Shown here piece by piece: positions 29,788-39,353 of a stretch of DNA of 64,000 bases. The translations under genes were made by a program, and so were the position numbers. Each line of letters begins with the position of its first letter. Position 1 is the first letter of the stretch. This DNA is from Microbacterium sp. oral taxon 186 str. F0373 (GTDB taxonomy: Bacteria; Actinomycetota; Actinomycetes; Actinomycetales; Microbacteriaceae), in contig NZ_KE150458.1 in the NCBI RefSeq assembly GCF_000411455.1, positions 880,876 through 944,875 of the forward strand. The letters run 5' to 3'. The notes below the pieces were generated by a model, which saw only the letters and a list, made by a program, of their open reading frames with translations, ran no database searches and had not been told where the DNA came from.

Positions 29788-30222
29788 TCAGCGTGCGAAG
29801 TACCCGCGGTAGTACTCGAAGACCCACCCGACGATGGCGACGACGAACACGCCGAGGCCGATCGGCAGCAGGAAGGTGCCGACCGCGAGACCCAGGATGC
29901 CGAGAGCCGCGGAGAACGCGAGCACCAGCGGCCACCACGACCACGGGCTGAACTCGCCCATCTCGGGATCGCCGTCATCGATGTCGGCCGTCAGGGAGTC
30001 CTCCGGCAGCTCGCCGCCCTGGGCGCGGTGCACGCGGTCGACGTAGAAGCCGATCATCGCGGCCATGAACACCGTGAACAGCAGCGCGACGCTGCCGACC
30101 CACTCGATCGCGTGGAACCACTGACGGTCGGAGTGCTCGATGATGTTCCACCCCGTGTACAGGGCGAAGCAGAGGAAGAAGAACCCGGACAGGATCCACC
30201 AGAGGTTGACGTTGGTCTTCAC
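29788..30222 (-). CDS. ctaF: Cytochrome c oxidase subunit IV (actinobacterial type)
   Basis: A 144-residue membrane subunit found with actinobacterial aa3 oxidases. It has two N-terminal helices, an acidic segment with the family signature DPEMGEFSPWSWWPLVLAFS, and two C-terminal helices ending in EYYRGYFAR. The start is GTG 30222 directly abutting the ctaD stop, so translation is coupled. The order ctaC-ctaD-ctaF is standard in the phylum. Confidence 0.95.
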   Translation of the reverse strand: MKTNVNLWWILSGFFFLCFALYTGWNIIEHSDRQWFHAIEWVGSVALLFTVFMAAMIGFYVDRVHRAQGGELPEDSLTADIDDGDPEMGEFSPWSWWPLVLAFSAALGILGLAVGTFLLPIGLGVFVVAIVGWVFEYYRGYFAR

Positions 30223-31986
30223 TTACTTGACCTTCCCCTCGGCCGTGTCCATGACGGGAGCATCGGGAGCGTCCTTCGCCGGACCGACACCGACCGGGAG
30301 CGCTGCTTCGGGGTGGTTGAGGTCGAAGGCAGGGCGCTCACTGCGAATGCGCGGAATCGAGGTGAAGTTGTGACGCGGGGGCGGGCAGCTGGTGGCCCAC
30401 TCGAGCGATCCGCCGTAGCCCCAGGGGTCGTTGACCGTGACCCGCGGCGCCTTGCGCGAGGTGATCCAGACGTTCAGGAAGAACGGGATCATCGAGGCGC
30501 CCAGGATCATCGCTCCGATCGTGGACACCTGGTTCTGCCAGGTCCAGCCGTCAGCGGCCGAGTAGTCGGCGTAGCGGCGCACCATGCCGTCGACGCCCAG
30601 CCAGTGCTGGATGAGGAAGGTCATGTGGAAACCGATGAACAGCATCCAGAAATGGACCATGCCGAGTCGCTCGTTCAGCATGCGCCCCGTCCACTTGGGC
30701 CACCAGAAATAGAACCCGGCGAACATCGCGAACACGACCGTGCCGAACACCACGTAGTGGAAGTGGGCGACGACGAAGTACGAGTCGGAGAGGTGGAAGT
30801 CCAGCGGCGGGGAGGCGAGGATGACACCGGTCAGACCACCGAAGACGAACGAGACGAGGAAGCCGAGCGAGAACACCATCGGCGTCTCGAAGGTCACTGA
30901 GCCGCGCCAGAGGGTTCCGATCCAGTTGAAGATCTTCACGCCCGTCGGCACCGCGATGAGCATGGTCATGAGCGAGAAGAACGGCAGCAGCACCGAGCCG
31001 GTGACGTACATGTGGTGAGCCCACACCGACACCGACAGCGCGGCGATGGCGATCGTGGCGTAGACCAGGGTCTTGTACCCGAAGATCGGCTTACGGCTGA
31101 ACACCGGGAAGATCTCCGAGACGATGCCGAAGAACGGCAGCGCGATGATGTAGACCTCGGGGTGGCCGAAGAACCAGAACAGGTGCTGCCACAGCAGCAC
31201 GCCGCCGTTCGCCGGGTCGTAGATGTGGGCACCGAGCACGCGGTCGGCTGCCGCCGCGAGGATCGCCGCGGCGAGCACGGGGAACGCCATCAGAATGAGG
31301 ATGCTCGTGACGAGGGTGTTCCACGAGAAGATCGGCAGACGCCACATCGTCATACCGGGCGCGCGCATCGTGATGATCGTGGTGATGAAGTTCACCGCGC
31401 CGAGGATGGTGCCGAAGCCGGACATGCCGAGTCCCAGCATCCAGAGATTGCCACCGGCGCCGGGTGAGAACGACGCTCCCGCCAGGGGCTGATAGGCGAA
31501 CCAACCGAACGCGGCCGCACCCTGGGGAGTCAGGAAGCCGGCGACCGCGATCACCGATCCGAAGATGAACAGCCACAGCGCGAACGCGTTCAGACGCGGG
31601 AACGCGACGTCCGGCGCGCCGATCTGCAACGGCAGGATCGCGTTGGCGAAGCCGGCGAACAGCGGCGTCGCGAACATCAGCAGCATGATCGTGCCGTGCA
31701 TCGTGAAGAGCTGGTTGTACTGCTCCTTCGTCGGAAGGATCTGCATTCCCGGCTCGAACAGCTCGGCTCGGATGATCAGCGCCATGACGCCGCCGAGCAG
31801 GAAGAAGATCACCGACGCGATGAGGTACATGTACCCGATCGTCTTGTGGTCCGTGGAGGTGATCCACTTGACGATGATATTGCCCTTCTGTCCCACGCGC
31901 GTGGAGCTCATCAGAGCCGCCTGACGCGGGGGCAGCGTGGTCGGGCGCGCGGAGGTTTCGCCCTGGAGAGGAAGCGTGGTCGCCAT
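30223..31986 (-). CDS. ctaD: Cytochrome c oxidase subunit I
   Basis: The catalytic subunit of the proton-pumping aa3 oxidase, holding haem a and the haem a3-CuB site. The 587-residue protein has twelve membrane helices. Key parts include [20 protein letters not shown] (low-spin haem region), [17 protein letters not shown] (CuB His and the cross-linked Tyr), [11 protein letters not shown] (CuB His pair) and [13 protein letters not shown] (haem ligands). The C-terminal tail of about 70 residues is Pro-rich, as in other actinobacteria. The ATG at 31986 overlaps the ctaC stop by one base (TGATG). Confidence 0.98.
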   Translation of the reverse strand: MATTLPLQGETSARPTTLPPRQAALMSSTRVGQKGNIIVKWITSTDHKTIGYMYLIASVIFFLLGGVMALIIRAELFEPGMQILPTKEQYNQLFTMHGTIMLLMFATPLFAGFANAILPLQIGAPDVAFPRLNAFALWLFIFGSVIAVAGFLTPQGAAAFGWFAYQPLAGASFSPGAGGNLWMLGLGMSGFGTILGAVNFITTIITMRAPGMTMWRLPIFSWNTLVTSILILMAFPVLAAAILAAAADRVLGAHIYDPANGGVLLWQHLFWFFGHPEVYIIALPFFGIVSEIFPVFSRKPIFGYKTLVYATIAIAALSVSVWAHHMYVTGSVLLPFFSLMTMLIAVPTGVKIFNWIGTLWRGSVTFETPMVFSLGFLVSFVFGGLTGVILASPPLDFHLSDSYFVVAHFHYVVFGTVVFAMFAGFYFWWPKWTGRMLNERLGMVHFWMLFIGFHMTFLIQHWLGVDGMVRRYADYSAADGWTWQNQVSTIGAMILGASMIPFFLNVWITSRKAPRVTVNDPWGYGGSLEWATSCPPPRHNFTSIPRIRSERPAFDLNHPEAALPVGVGPAKDAPDAPVMDTAEGKVK

Positions 31987-32891
31987 CAGTGTTGTCCCTC
32001 AGATTCGACGGGGGCTCCCGTGCCCGGGAAGTTCTGCAGCCGGTCGTAGGCCTTGTTGATGTCGCCGGTCTGACCGGCGGCGCGCAAGCCTGCGAGGTAC
32101 TGCTGGTACTCGGCCGGCTCGACGACCTTGACCTTGAAAAGCATCATCGAGTGGTACTGGCCGCAGAGCTCGGCGCACTTGCCGTCGTATTCACCCACGC
32201 GCGTCGGGATGAAGGACCAGTAGTTGTCCTTCCCGATGTACATGTCCTTCTTGTAGAGGAAGTCGACGATCCAGAAGGAGTGGATGACGTCGCGGGAGGT
32301 CAGCTTGATCTTGATCTTCTCATTGACCGGCAGGACCAGGGTCGGCAGGTCGCTGGTGATGTTGCCCTGGGCGTCGGTCTGGGCCTGAACGCCCATGGTC
32401 CAGACGGCGTTGTCGCCGGCCTGGCAGTCGGCCTGGTCGTCGTTGTACTGGAAGTCCCAGGCCCACTGCTTGCCGATCGCCGTCACGCAGACGTCGGGGT
32501 TGTCGTACTGGGTCTCGAGCACCGCCTGATCGCGCGCCGTGAAGGCGAAGAAACCGAGCACGAGGATCAACGGGACAACCGTGTAGAAGATCTCGACGGG
32601 CATGTTGTAACGAAGCTGCACCGGCAGGCCGCGCTGGCCGCGACGGCGACGATAGGCGATCGCCGCCCACCCCATGAGCGTCCACGTGATGATGCCGACC
32701 ACCAGGAGGACGATCCAGGAGTTGACCCACAGACCCGACACCATCTCGGTGTGGTTGGTAGCCTGCGTGCCGTCGTCGGTGAAGCCCGGCAAGAAGCCGT
32801 TCAGCTCGGTGGGAGTGCATCCCGCGAGGGTGATCGCCGAGGCGATCCCGATCGGGATGACGGCGAGCCGGAGTCGGCGTTTGACGCGCAC
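31986..32891 (-). CDS. ctaC: Cytochrome c oxidase subunit II
   Basis: Subunit II carries the CuA centre that takes electrons from QcrC. The 301-residue precursor begins with a lipoprotein signal (basic VRVKRRLRL, hydrophobic core, LAGC), followed by two membrane helices and a cupredoxin domain. CuA ligands are in [12 protein letters not shown] with an upstream His in [14 protein letters not shown] 32891 is chosen because AAAGG lies six bases upstream and it gives a proper signal peptide; the open frame runs eleven codons further. It heads ctaC-ctaD-ctaF. Confidence 0.96.
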   Translation of the reverse strand: MRVKRRLRLAVIPIGIASAITLAGCTPTELNGFLPGFTDDGTQATNHTEMVSGLWVNSWIVLLVVGIITWTLMGWAAIAYRRRRGQRGLPVQLRYNMPVEIFYTVVPLILVLGFFAFTARDQAVLETQYDNPDVCVTAIGKQWAWDFQYNDDQADCQAGDNAVWTMGVQAQTDAQGNITSDLPTLVLPVNEKIKIKLTSRDVIHSFWIVDFLYKKDMYIGKDNYWSFIPTRVGEYDGKCAELCGQYHSMMLFKVKVVEPAEYQQYLAGLRAAGQTGDINKAYDRLQNFPGTGAPVESEGQH

Positions 32892-33023
32892 GGTGCACCT
32901 TTCGGGGTCATGAAGGTCGAACACCGCTCAGTCTAAGGCAAGCTCCCACCCGATTCAGGCCATCCGCCCAGGATGTCTGCCACTATCGGAGGGGTTTTTC
33001 CCGCCTGATCAGCGACGCCCGTC

Positions 33024-33395
33024 TCAGTGGAAGCTGTCGCCGCACGCGCAGCTGCCCGCGGCGTTCGGGTTGTCGATCGTGAAGCCCTGCTCGGAGATCG
33101 TGTCCTTGAAGTCGATCGTCGCGCCATCCAGGTACGGCACCGACATGTCGTCGACGATGACCTCGACGCCGTCGAAGTCCACGGCCTGATCGCCGTCGAG
33201 GAAGCGCTCGTCGAAATACAGCTGGTAGATCAGGCCCGAGCACCCGCCGGGCTGCACCGCGACACGGAGGCGTAGGTCGTCGCGCCCCTCCTGCTGGAGG
33301 AGATTCTTCACCTTCTCGGCCGCAGCGTCCGTGAGGAGAACGCCGTGCGCAGCCGGGGCGGCCTCGACGGGGGTGTTGGTGGCGATGTCGGTCAT
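33024..33395 (-). CDS. erpA: Iron-sulfur cluster insertion protein (ErpA/HesB family)
   Basis: A 123-residue A-type carrier that hands Fe-S clusters to target proteins. The three conserved cysteines are Cys52 in PGGCSGLIYQL and Cys116 and Cys118 in SCACGDSF. GGAGAG precedes the ATG at 33395 by four bases. Its place next to the oxidase and bc1 genes, which include a Rieske Fe-S protein, is the common actinobacterial arrangement. IscA and ErpA cannot be told apart with certainty by sequence alone. Confidence 0.92.
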   Translation of the reverse strand: MTDIATNTPVEAAPAAHGVLLTDAAAEKVKNLLQQEGRDDLRLRVAVQPGGCSGLIYQLYFDERFLDGDQAVDFDGVEVIVDDMSVPYLDGATIDFKDTISEQGFTIDNPNAAGSCACGDSFH

Positions 33396-33518
33396 GGCAC
33401 TCTCCGGAACCTCGTGATGATCGAAGCCGCTATCAGACGGCGGGTCGTTCTCGATTCTACGCGGCAGCGGGCACCCCGGGCCGATGACGCCCGCGCGCCG
33501 GCACGGCGGCGAGCCGTG

Positions 33519-34907
33519 TCACCCGCGATCGAGCTCCTCGAGCAGCAGAGCCTCGGACACGAGTGCGCGGCGGAACGTGTCCAGGTGGAGCGACTCGTTC
33601 GGGCTGTGGGCCCGTGCATGTGGATCCTCCACGCCGGTCACCAGGATCTGCGCGCCCGGGAACTCGCGCACGAGGTCGGCGATGAACGGGATCGATCCTC
33701 CGACGCCGATGTCGACCGGTTCGACGCCGTATCCCTCCCGCAGCGCGTCGCGCGCCGACGTCACCGCGGCCCCGGTGGTGTCGACCAGGAACGCGTCGCC
33801 GCAGTCGTCATCGCGGAAAGTCAGCTCCGCGCCGAACGGGGCGTGTGCGCGAAGGTGGGCCTCGAGCGCGGCGTAGGCCTCGCGGGCGGGCTGGCCGGGG
33901 GCCACCCGCATGCTGATGACGACCGAGACTTCAGGAGAGAGCGTGTTCGACGCGTTCTTCACACTGGGAGCATCGATGCCGGTGACGGTGATCGACGGCT
34001 TGTTCCAGATGCGGCTGAGGATCGAGCCGCGTCCGATCGGGCTCACACCCTCGGGAAGCCCGGCCTCATCGCGCAGGGTCTCCTCGGAGTAGTCGGGAGT
34101 CGCTGCCTCGCGCGCGGTGAGCCCGGCGACGCAGACCGCACCGTCGTCGTCCCACATCGTGGCGAGCAGCTTCACCGTCGCCAGCATCGCATCGGGCACG
34201 GCACCGCCGAACATGCCGGAGTGGGAGGCGTGCTCCAGTGTGCGCACGGTCATCGTGAAGCGTGCGTTGCCGCGCAACGACACCGTGAGGGCCGGAGTCG
34301 TCGCATCCCAGTTGCCGGAATCGGCGACGACGATGACGTCCGCGCGCAGCGCGTCGGCGTTGTCGCGGAGGAACTGCGCGAACGACGCAGAGCCGGCCTC
34401 CTCCTCCCCCTCGATGAAGAGGTTCACACCGAGGTCGATGTCGCCACCGCGTGCGTCGATGAGCGCGCGCAGCGCACCGACATGCGCCATGATCCCGGCC
34501 TTGTCGTCGGCGGCTCCACGTCCGTAGAGGCGTCCACCGCGCACGGTCGGCTCGAAGGGCGGTGTCTCCCACAGCGACTCGTCACCGACGGGCTGAACGT
34601 CGTGGTGGGCGTACAGCAGAATCGTCGGACGCCCGTTTCGCGCTGCACGCGTGGCGAGGACCGCGGGCATCCCCTCCGCTCCTGTCTCGGGAACGATCGC
34701 GGTCTTCACCTCGACGCGTTCGAAGATGCCGAGCTGCTCGAGCAGCCCGGCAACCGTCTCGGCGCTGCGCGTCACCTCGGCCCGATCGAAGCCGGGGAAA
34801 GCCACCGACGGAATGCGCACCAGTCGCCCCAGATCGGCGAGGGCTGCGGGAACGGCCGCCTCGGCGGCATCGCGGACGGCGGTACGACGGGACAGGTCCG
34901 AGCTCAT
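33519..34907 (-). CDS. M20 family dipeptidase/metallopeptidase
   Basis: A 462-residue zinc peptidase of the M20 family, closest in look to cytosolic dipeptidases. Metal and catalytic segments are YAHHDVQPVGD (first His and Asp), GRGAADDKAGI (bridging Asp), FIEGEEEAGS (catalytic Glu and ligand) and TGVEDPHARAHSPNE near the end; the dimerization domain lies in the middle. ATG 34907 is chosen because a TAAGAT -10 (34915-34920) ends seven bases before it. It is divergent from the DUF3043 gene. Substrate preference is not visible. Confidence 0.9.
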   Translation of the reverse strand: MSSDLSRRTAVRDAAEAAVPAALADLGRLVRIPSVAFPGFDRAEVTRSAETVAGLLEQLGIFERVEVKTAIVPETGAEGMPAVLATRAARNGRPTILLYAHHDVQPVGDESLWETPPFEPTVRGGRLYGRGAADDKAGIMAHVGALRALIDARGGDIDLGVNLFIEGEEEAGSASFAQFLRDNADALRADVIVVADSGNWDATTPALTVSLRGNARFTMTVRTLEHASHSGMFGGAVPDAMLATVKLLATMWDDDGAVCVAGLTAREAATPDYSEETLRDEAGLPEGVSPIGRGSILSRIWNKPSITVTGIDAPSVKNASNTLSPEVSVVISMRVAPGQPAREAYAALEAHLRAHAPFGAELTFRDDDCGDAFLVDTTGAAVTSARDALREGYGVEPVDIGVGGSIPFIADLVREFPGAQILVTGVEDPHARAHSPNESLHLDTFRRALVSEALLLEELDRG

Positions 34908-34984
34908 GCGGGTAATCTTAGAGCGCAGTTGCCGCGCGTCCCCGCGCGTGCGCACCACCCGTGATGACAACGAGGATCCACACC

Positions 34985-35545
34985 GTGGCCAAGAACCCCG
35001 CCGCTCCCGACGCCGCCGCCGACGTGCCCACCGGCCCCGGCAAGCACCGTCCGACGCCCTCGCGCGCCGAGCAGGAGGCGGCCCGCAAGCGCCCTCTCGT
35101 CGCCGACACCAAGGAGGCCCGCGCCCGCGCGAAGGCCGAACTGGCGTCGCAGCGCGAGCGTGCCCGCATCGGCATGGCCAACGGCGAGGAGAAGTACCTG
35201 CCCGTTCGCGACCGCGGCCCGCAGCGCCGATTCGTCCGCGACCTCGTCGACGGCGGATGGCACCCGGGCGAGCTGCTCATGCCGCTCATGCTGATCGTGA
35301 TCCTGCTCAGCCTCGTTCCGAACACCGCCATCGTCTACTACGGGTTCGCCGCGCTCTGGCTGTACATCCTCGTGGTCGTCGTCGACATGATCATCACGAG
35401 CGTGCGGGTGAAGAAGGCGGCCCGCGAGAAGTTCGGCGACCGCACCGAGAAGGGCCTCGGCTGGTACGGCGCCATGCGCACCATTCAGATGCGCTTCATG
35501 CGCCTGCCGAAACCGCAGGTCAAGCGCGGCGGTCGCCCGATCTGA
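34985..35545 (+). CDS. DUF3043 family membrane protein
   Basis: A 186-residue actinobacterial protein of the DUF3043 family. A basic, Ala-rich cytoplasmic N-terminus with the conserved NGEEKYLPVRDRGPQRRFVR is followed by two membrane helices (LLMPLMLIVILLSLVPNTAI and FAALWLYILVVVVDMIITSV) and a basic C-terminal tail. Function is unknown. GTG 34985 is chosen because AGGA lies eight bases upstream; in-frame ATGs at 34961 and 34964 would add eight residues. It is divergent from the M20 peptidase. Confidence 0.9.
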   Translation: MAKNPAAPDAAADVPTGPGKHRPTPSRAEQEAARKRPLVADTKEARARAKAELASQRERARIGMANGEEKYLPVRDRGPQRRFVRDLVDGGWHPGELLMPLMLIVILLSLVPNTAIVYYGFAALWLYILVVVVDMIITSVRVKKAAREKFGDRTEKGLGWYGAMRTIQMRFMRLPKPQVKRGGRPI

Positions 35546-35558
35546 GGCCCTCGGTCCG

Positions 35559-36413
35559 ATGAGCGGGTCCGGCGCCGCAGCGACCGTCTCTGCCGGCGTG
35601 ACTCATCGCTCCGCGATACGGCGGTGGTTCGTCCTGGCCCCGGCCCTGGCAGGGATCCTTCTCTGCGCGATCGGCGGTGCGCTCGTGACGCCGACAAGCG
35701 ATGGCGGGCTCCCGGCGTACCTGTGCGTTCTCATCGGCGGCTGGGCGGTGGCGTTCTCCGCCGTCAACGCGCTGAGCGGATGGGAGGAACGGTGGCAGTG
35801 GGCCGGGCACATCGCGCTGACCGCAGGAGCGTTCGCCCTGGCCGTCTCGATCACTCCCCTCATCCAGGAGGCCGCCACCCTACCCGAACCATGGGGACGC
35901 GCACTGGCGGTCGTGGCCCTCGGCATCCCCCCTGCGGCCGGTTGGATAGTGATCACCCTGGTGGGTCGGATCTCGGCACGTATCGATCGCGCTGCCTCAC
36001 ATCGCGCCGCGGCCGTGGTTTCGCCGCAGTGGAGCGGCCTGGACGGGCGACCGGAAGTCACGGTCAGCGCCTCGCTCTTCACGATGCGAGCCCTGACGGC
36101 TCTCGTCGTGGGGACGATCATCGCCGGCGGGGTGCTGGCCGTTGCCCTGCTCATCGTTGCCGAACGCTGGGTGCTCCGCCTGCCTCCGCTGATGCTCGTC
36201 GTCGTGCTGGGTGCCCTGGTCGCGATGCCGCTCTCTGCGGCGCTCCACGTCGTCGTCAATCGGCGACGGCGACCGGTCACGATCCGCTGGCGCACCGGCG
36301 CGGTCGAGATCGACACCGGTGAGCGGTGGACCGTTCCGTTTAGCAGCGGAACTGCCGGCGCTGCAGCGTCGCGTGCAGGCCGCCCTGGAGGACTCCGGGC
36401 TGCGGACGAGTGA
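35559..36413 (+). CDS. Membrane protein of unknown function, probable C-terminal frameshift
   Basis: A 284-residue protein as read, with five or six membrane helices and a cytoplasmic end. It is not recognised. After IRWRTGAVEIDTGERWTVPF (about 36340) the reading frame gives a composition unlike its neighbours, whereas the +1 frame from there reads RLAAELPALQRRVQAALEDS and on to 36510 with G/C at almost every third position. A one-base shift near CCGTTTAGC (about 36338-36346) would therefore restore a longer natural C-terminus. It may be a true mutation or a sequence error. It starts 13 bases after DUF3043, so is likely co-transcribed. Confidence 0.6.
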   Translation: MSGSGAAATVSAGVTHRSAIRRWFVLAPALAGILLCAIGGALVTPTSDGGLPAYLCVLIGGWAVAFSAVNALSGWEERWQWAGHIALTAGAFALAVSITPLIQEAATLPEPWGRALAVVALGIPPAAGWIVITLVGRISARIDRAASHRAAAVVSPQWSGLDGRPEVTVSASLFTMRALTALVVGTIIAGGVLAVALLIVAERWVLRLPPLMLVVVLGALVAMPLSAALHVVVNRRRRPVTIRWRTGAVEIDTGERWTVPFSSGTAGAAASRAGRPGGLRAADE

Positions 36414-36452
36414 GCGGAGGGGCGTCCTGCGCTTCGATCGCGCGAAATCCCC

Positions 36453-36468
36453 GACCGCCGAGGCGGTC
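36453..36468. terminator. Possible bidirectional hairpin between convergent genes
   Basis: GACCGC (36453-36458) and GCGGTC (36463-36468) form a six-pair stem with a CGAG tetraloop, lying between the membrane protein gene and the pyrD stop. It is short and has no U-run, so the call is tentative. Confidence 0.35.
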
Positions 36469-36475
36469 AGCGGCG

Positions 36476-37507
36476 TCAGCGCGCCCGTCCCGCTACCAGC
36501 CCACGATTGATCTGGCGCGCCCAGAGCGGGCCACGATAGATGAAGCCGGTGTACCCCTGTACGAGGGTGGCCCCGGCATCCAGCCGTTCCTGGACGTCGG
36601 CCGCACTCTCGACGCCGCCGGCGGCGATGACGCAGAACTCGTCGGGCACGACCGCGCGGACGACCCTCAGCACGTCTAGCGCCCGGCCGCGCAGAGGAGC
36701 CCCGGACAGACCGCCCGCACCCATCGCCGCGACGGCGGAGGCGTCCGCAGTGAGGCCTTCGCGCGAGATCGTCGTGTTGGTGGCCACGAGTCCGGCGAGG
36801 CCGAGGTCGACCGCCAGACGCGCCACCGCTTCGACCTCCTCGTCGGGAAGGTCGGGAGCGATCTTCACGAGCAGAGGCGTGGTGCCCGCGGCATCCCGGA
36901 CCGCCTCCAGCAGGGGGCGCAACGTTTCCACGGCCTGCAGCCCACGCAGACCGGGGGTGTTGGGTGAGGAGACGTTGACGACGAGGTAGTCCGCGACGGG
37001 AGCGACCAGCTTCGTGCTGGTGACATAGTCGGCCGTCGCATGCTCGACATCGACAATCCGACTCTTGCCGATGTTCGCGCCGAGCACGGCGCGACGGGGT
37101 CGACGTCGCGAGCGGCCGAGCCTGCGGGCGGCGGCGGCGGCACCGGCGTTGTTGAAGCCCATCCGGTTGATGAGGCCCCGGTCGGCAATGAGGCGGAACA
37201 GCCGCGGACGCGGGTTTCCGTCCTGCGGCACTGCCGTCACGGTACCCACTTCGACATGACCAAAGCCGAGCGCGTACAGCCCCTCGCTCATGACGGCGTT
37301 CTTGTCGAAGCCGGCGGCGACGCCGAACGGTGAGTCGAACTCGAGCCCGAGTGCGCGGGTGCGCAGCGACGGGTCGGGCGCCGTCAGCGCGCGCACGATC
37401 GGACGCAGCGGCCAGACCCCGAATGCGCGGATCACGGGGATGACGAGGTGATGGGCCCGCTCGGGGTCCATGTGCGCGAAGACGGTGCGGAAGATGAAGG
37501 CGTACAT
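36476..37507 (-). CDS. pyrD: Dihydroorotate dehydrogenase (quinone), class 2
   Basis: PyrD oxidizes dihydroorotate to orotate in pyrimidine synthesis and passes electrons to quinone. The 343-residue protein is the class 2, membrane-associated type: an N-terminal amphipathic extension (about residues 1-40), then SPFGVAAGFDKNAVM, the FMN-site GHVEVGTVTAVPQDGNP, VVNVSSPNTPGLRGLQ with the catalytic Ser, and IAAGGVESAADVQERL with GYTGFIYRGP. It lies alone, away from other pyr genes. The ATG at 37507 is eight bases after a TAGGCT -10. Confidence 0.96.
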   Translation of the reverse strand: MYAFIFRTVFAHMDPERAHHLVIPVIRAFGVWPLRPIVRALTAPDPSLRTRALGLEFDSPFGVAAGFDKNAVMSEGLYALGFGHVEVGTVTAVPQDGNPRPRLFRLIADRGLINRMGFNNAGAAAAARRLGRSRRRPRRAVLGANIGKSRIVDVEHATADYVTSTKLVAPVADYLVVNVSSPNTPGLRGLQAVETLRPLLEAVRDAAGTTPLLVKIAPDLPDEEVEAVARLAVDLGLAGLVATNTTISREGLTADASAVAAMGAGGLSGAPLRGRALDVLRVVRAVVPDEFCVIAAGGVESAADVQERLDAGATLVQGYTGFIYRGPLWARQINRGLVAGRAR

Positions 37508-37559
37508 CGGATCTCAGCCTAGGGCGCGCCCGGGGCCGTCCCGCGCGCGAGCGCCGTGA

Positions 37560-38024
37560 CTACTCCGCGGCCTCCGCGGCGTGGTCGGCACGCAGCTGGG
37601 CGATCGACGCCTCGAAGTCCTCCAGCGAGTCGAACGCCTGGTATACGCTCGCGAAGCGCAGATAGGCCACCTCGTCGAGTTCACGCAGCGGACCGAGGAT
37701 GGTCAAACCGATCTCGTTCGTGTCGATCTGCGACGCGCCGGTCTGGCGCACCGCCTCCTCCACCGCCTGAGCGAGCATCGCAAGATCGCCTTCGGTCACC
37801 GGACGCCCCTGGCAGGCCTTGCGTACGCCCGACATCACCTTCTCGCGGCTGAAGGGCTCGATGACACCGGATCGCTTGATGACGTTGAGGCTCGCGGTCT
37901 CGACGGTTGTGAACCGGCCGCCGCATTGCGGGCACTGGCGGCGACGGCGGATGCTGAGACCGTCATCGCTGGTTCGGGAATCGATCACGCGCGAATCGGC
38001 GTGACGGCAGAACGGGCAATGCAC
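37560..38024 (-). CDS. nrdR: Transcriptional regulator NrdR
   Basis: NrdR represses ribonucleotide reductase genes according to bound ATP or dATP. The 154-residue protein has the N-terminal zinc ribbon ([15 protein letters not shown] and CPQCGGRF) and the ATP-cone domain ([20 protein letters not shown]) that the family always shows. Start is GTG 38024 with GGGGGAG six bases upstream, inside the end of hisD; the hisD stop lies four bases before the start, so the genes are coupled. Its nrd targets are not in the window. Confidence 0.97.
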   Translation of the reverse strand: MHCPFCRHADSRVIDSRTSDDGLSIRRRRQCPQCGGRFTTVETASLNVIKRSGVIEPFSREKVMSGVRKACQGRPVTEGDLAMLAQAVEEAVRQTGASQIDTNEIGLTILGPLRELDEVAYLRFASVYQAFDSLEDFEASIAQLRADHAAEAAE

Positions 38025-38027
38025 GCG

Positions 38028-39344
38028 TCACTCCCCCGTCGAGAGGTCGGCGAAACGCGCGGTGACGGCTTCGCCGTGCGCCGGCAGCGCCTCGGCGACC
38101 GCCAGCGCGACGATATCGTCGTGGGCTGCGCGCAGCGCATCCCGGTCGTAGACGATGACTTGCTGCGGCCGCAGGAACGTCGCCGCCGACAGACCCGCCG
38201 CATACCGCGGCTGTCCGCCCGTGGGGAGCACGTGGTTGCTGCCGGCCAGGTAGTCCCCAAGACTCACGGGTGAATATGCGCCGACGAACACCGCACCGGC
38301 ATTGACGAAGTCCTCCGGACGCGGGTCCCGGAGGTGCAGTTCGAGATGCTCCGGTGCGTACGCGTTGCTGAACGCCGTGGCCGCCGCAAGGTCGTCGACC
38401 AAGACGATCGCGGACTGCGGGCCGGTCAGCGCTGCCGTCGCGCGCGCCGCGTTGCGGGTGCGTATGACACGCTCCACCACCTCGGTTCGCACGCGGTCCG
38501 CCAGCTCCTGCGACCAGGTCACGAGCACCGCCGATGCCTGCTCGTCGTGCTCGGCCTGACTGATCAGATCCACGGCGACCAGCGCAGCGTCGGCGTGCTC
38601 ATCGGCGACGATCAAGATCTCCGTCGCGCCGGCTTCGGAGTCCGTTCCGACGAGTCCGCCCACGGCGCGTTTGGCGGCCGCGACGAAGTTGTTGCCGGGA
38701 CCGGTGACGACGTCGACGGGTTCCAGGCCGAGACTGTCCACGCCGTAGGCATAGGCGCCGATCGCGCCTGCCCCACCCATCGCGTACACCTCGGTCACTC
38801 CGAGGAGTCGCGCGGCGGCGAGGATGTCCGGGTGCACCCGGCCGCCCGCGTCGGCTTGGGGCGGCGACGCGAGTGCGATCTCTCCGACGCCGGCGACCTG
38901 AGCGGGAACGACGTTCATGACGACGCTCGACGGGTACACCGCCTTCCCGCCGGGCACATAGACACCGGCGCGGCGGACAGGCTGCCAACGCTGTTCGACG
39001 CGCCCGCCGGGAACGATCTCGGTCGCGGCCGGCGCAGGGACCTGGGCGGCCGAGGCTAGCCGCACCCGGCGGATCATCTCCTCGATCGCGCGCCGCACCT
39101 GCGGGTCGAGACTCTCCAGCGCCTCGTCGAGGTGCGCGGCGGGAACACGGACGGCGTAGTCCTCGACGCGGTCGAAGCGCGCCGCCTGCTCTCGCAGCGC
39201 CGTCTCTCCCCGCAGCCGGACGTCGTCGACGATTTCGAAAGCGGCCTGCAGGGCCTCGGCGCGGGCGGCTTGCGCACGAGGCACAGCGGCGAGCCACTGC
39301 GCAGTCGTCAACTGACGACCGCGCACATCAATGGTGCGGAGCAT
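38028..39344 (-). CDS. hisD: Histidinol dehydrogenase
   Basis: HisD carries out the last two oxidations in histidine synthesis. The 438-residue protein has VYVPGGKAVYPSSVVMNVVP, VDVVTGPGNNFVAAAKRAV (NAD site), ISQAEHDEQASAVLVT with the conserved Glu and His, and LAGSNHVLPTGGQPRYAAGL with the catalytic His. The ATG at 39344 follows a TAGCCT -10 (39351-39356) by six bases, so the message may be leaderless. nrdR follows at once. The rest of the his genes are elsewhere. Confidence 0.97.
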   Translation of the reverse strand: MLRTIDVRGRQLTTAQWLAAVPRAQAARAEALQAAFEIVDDVRLRGETALREQAARFDRVEDYAVRVPAAHLDEALESLDPQVRRAIEEMIRRVRLASAAQVPAPAATEIVPGGRVEQRWQPVRRAGVYVPGGKAVYPSSVVMNVVPAQVAGVGEIALASPPQADAGGRVHPDILAAARLLGVTEVYAMGGAGAIGAYAYGVDSLGLEPVDVVTGPGNNFVAAAKRAVGGLVGTDSEAGATEILIVADEHADAALVAVDLISQAEHDEQASAVLVTWSQELADRVRTEVVERVIRTRNAARATAALTGPQSAIVLVDDLAAATAFSNAYAPEHLELHLRDPRPEDFVNAGAVFVGAYSPVSLGDYLAGSNHVLPTGGQPRYAAGLSAATFLRPQQVIVYDRDALRAAHDDIVALAVAEALPAHGEAVTARFADLSTGE

Positions 39345-39353
39345 CGTTCCAGG

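Noticed and set aside
32988-33010. A GGGG-TTTTT-CCC stretch between ctaC and erpA as a terminator.
   Set aside because: The possible stem is only three or four pairs, too weak to call.
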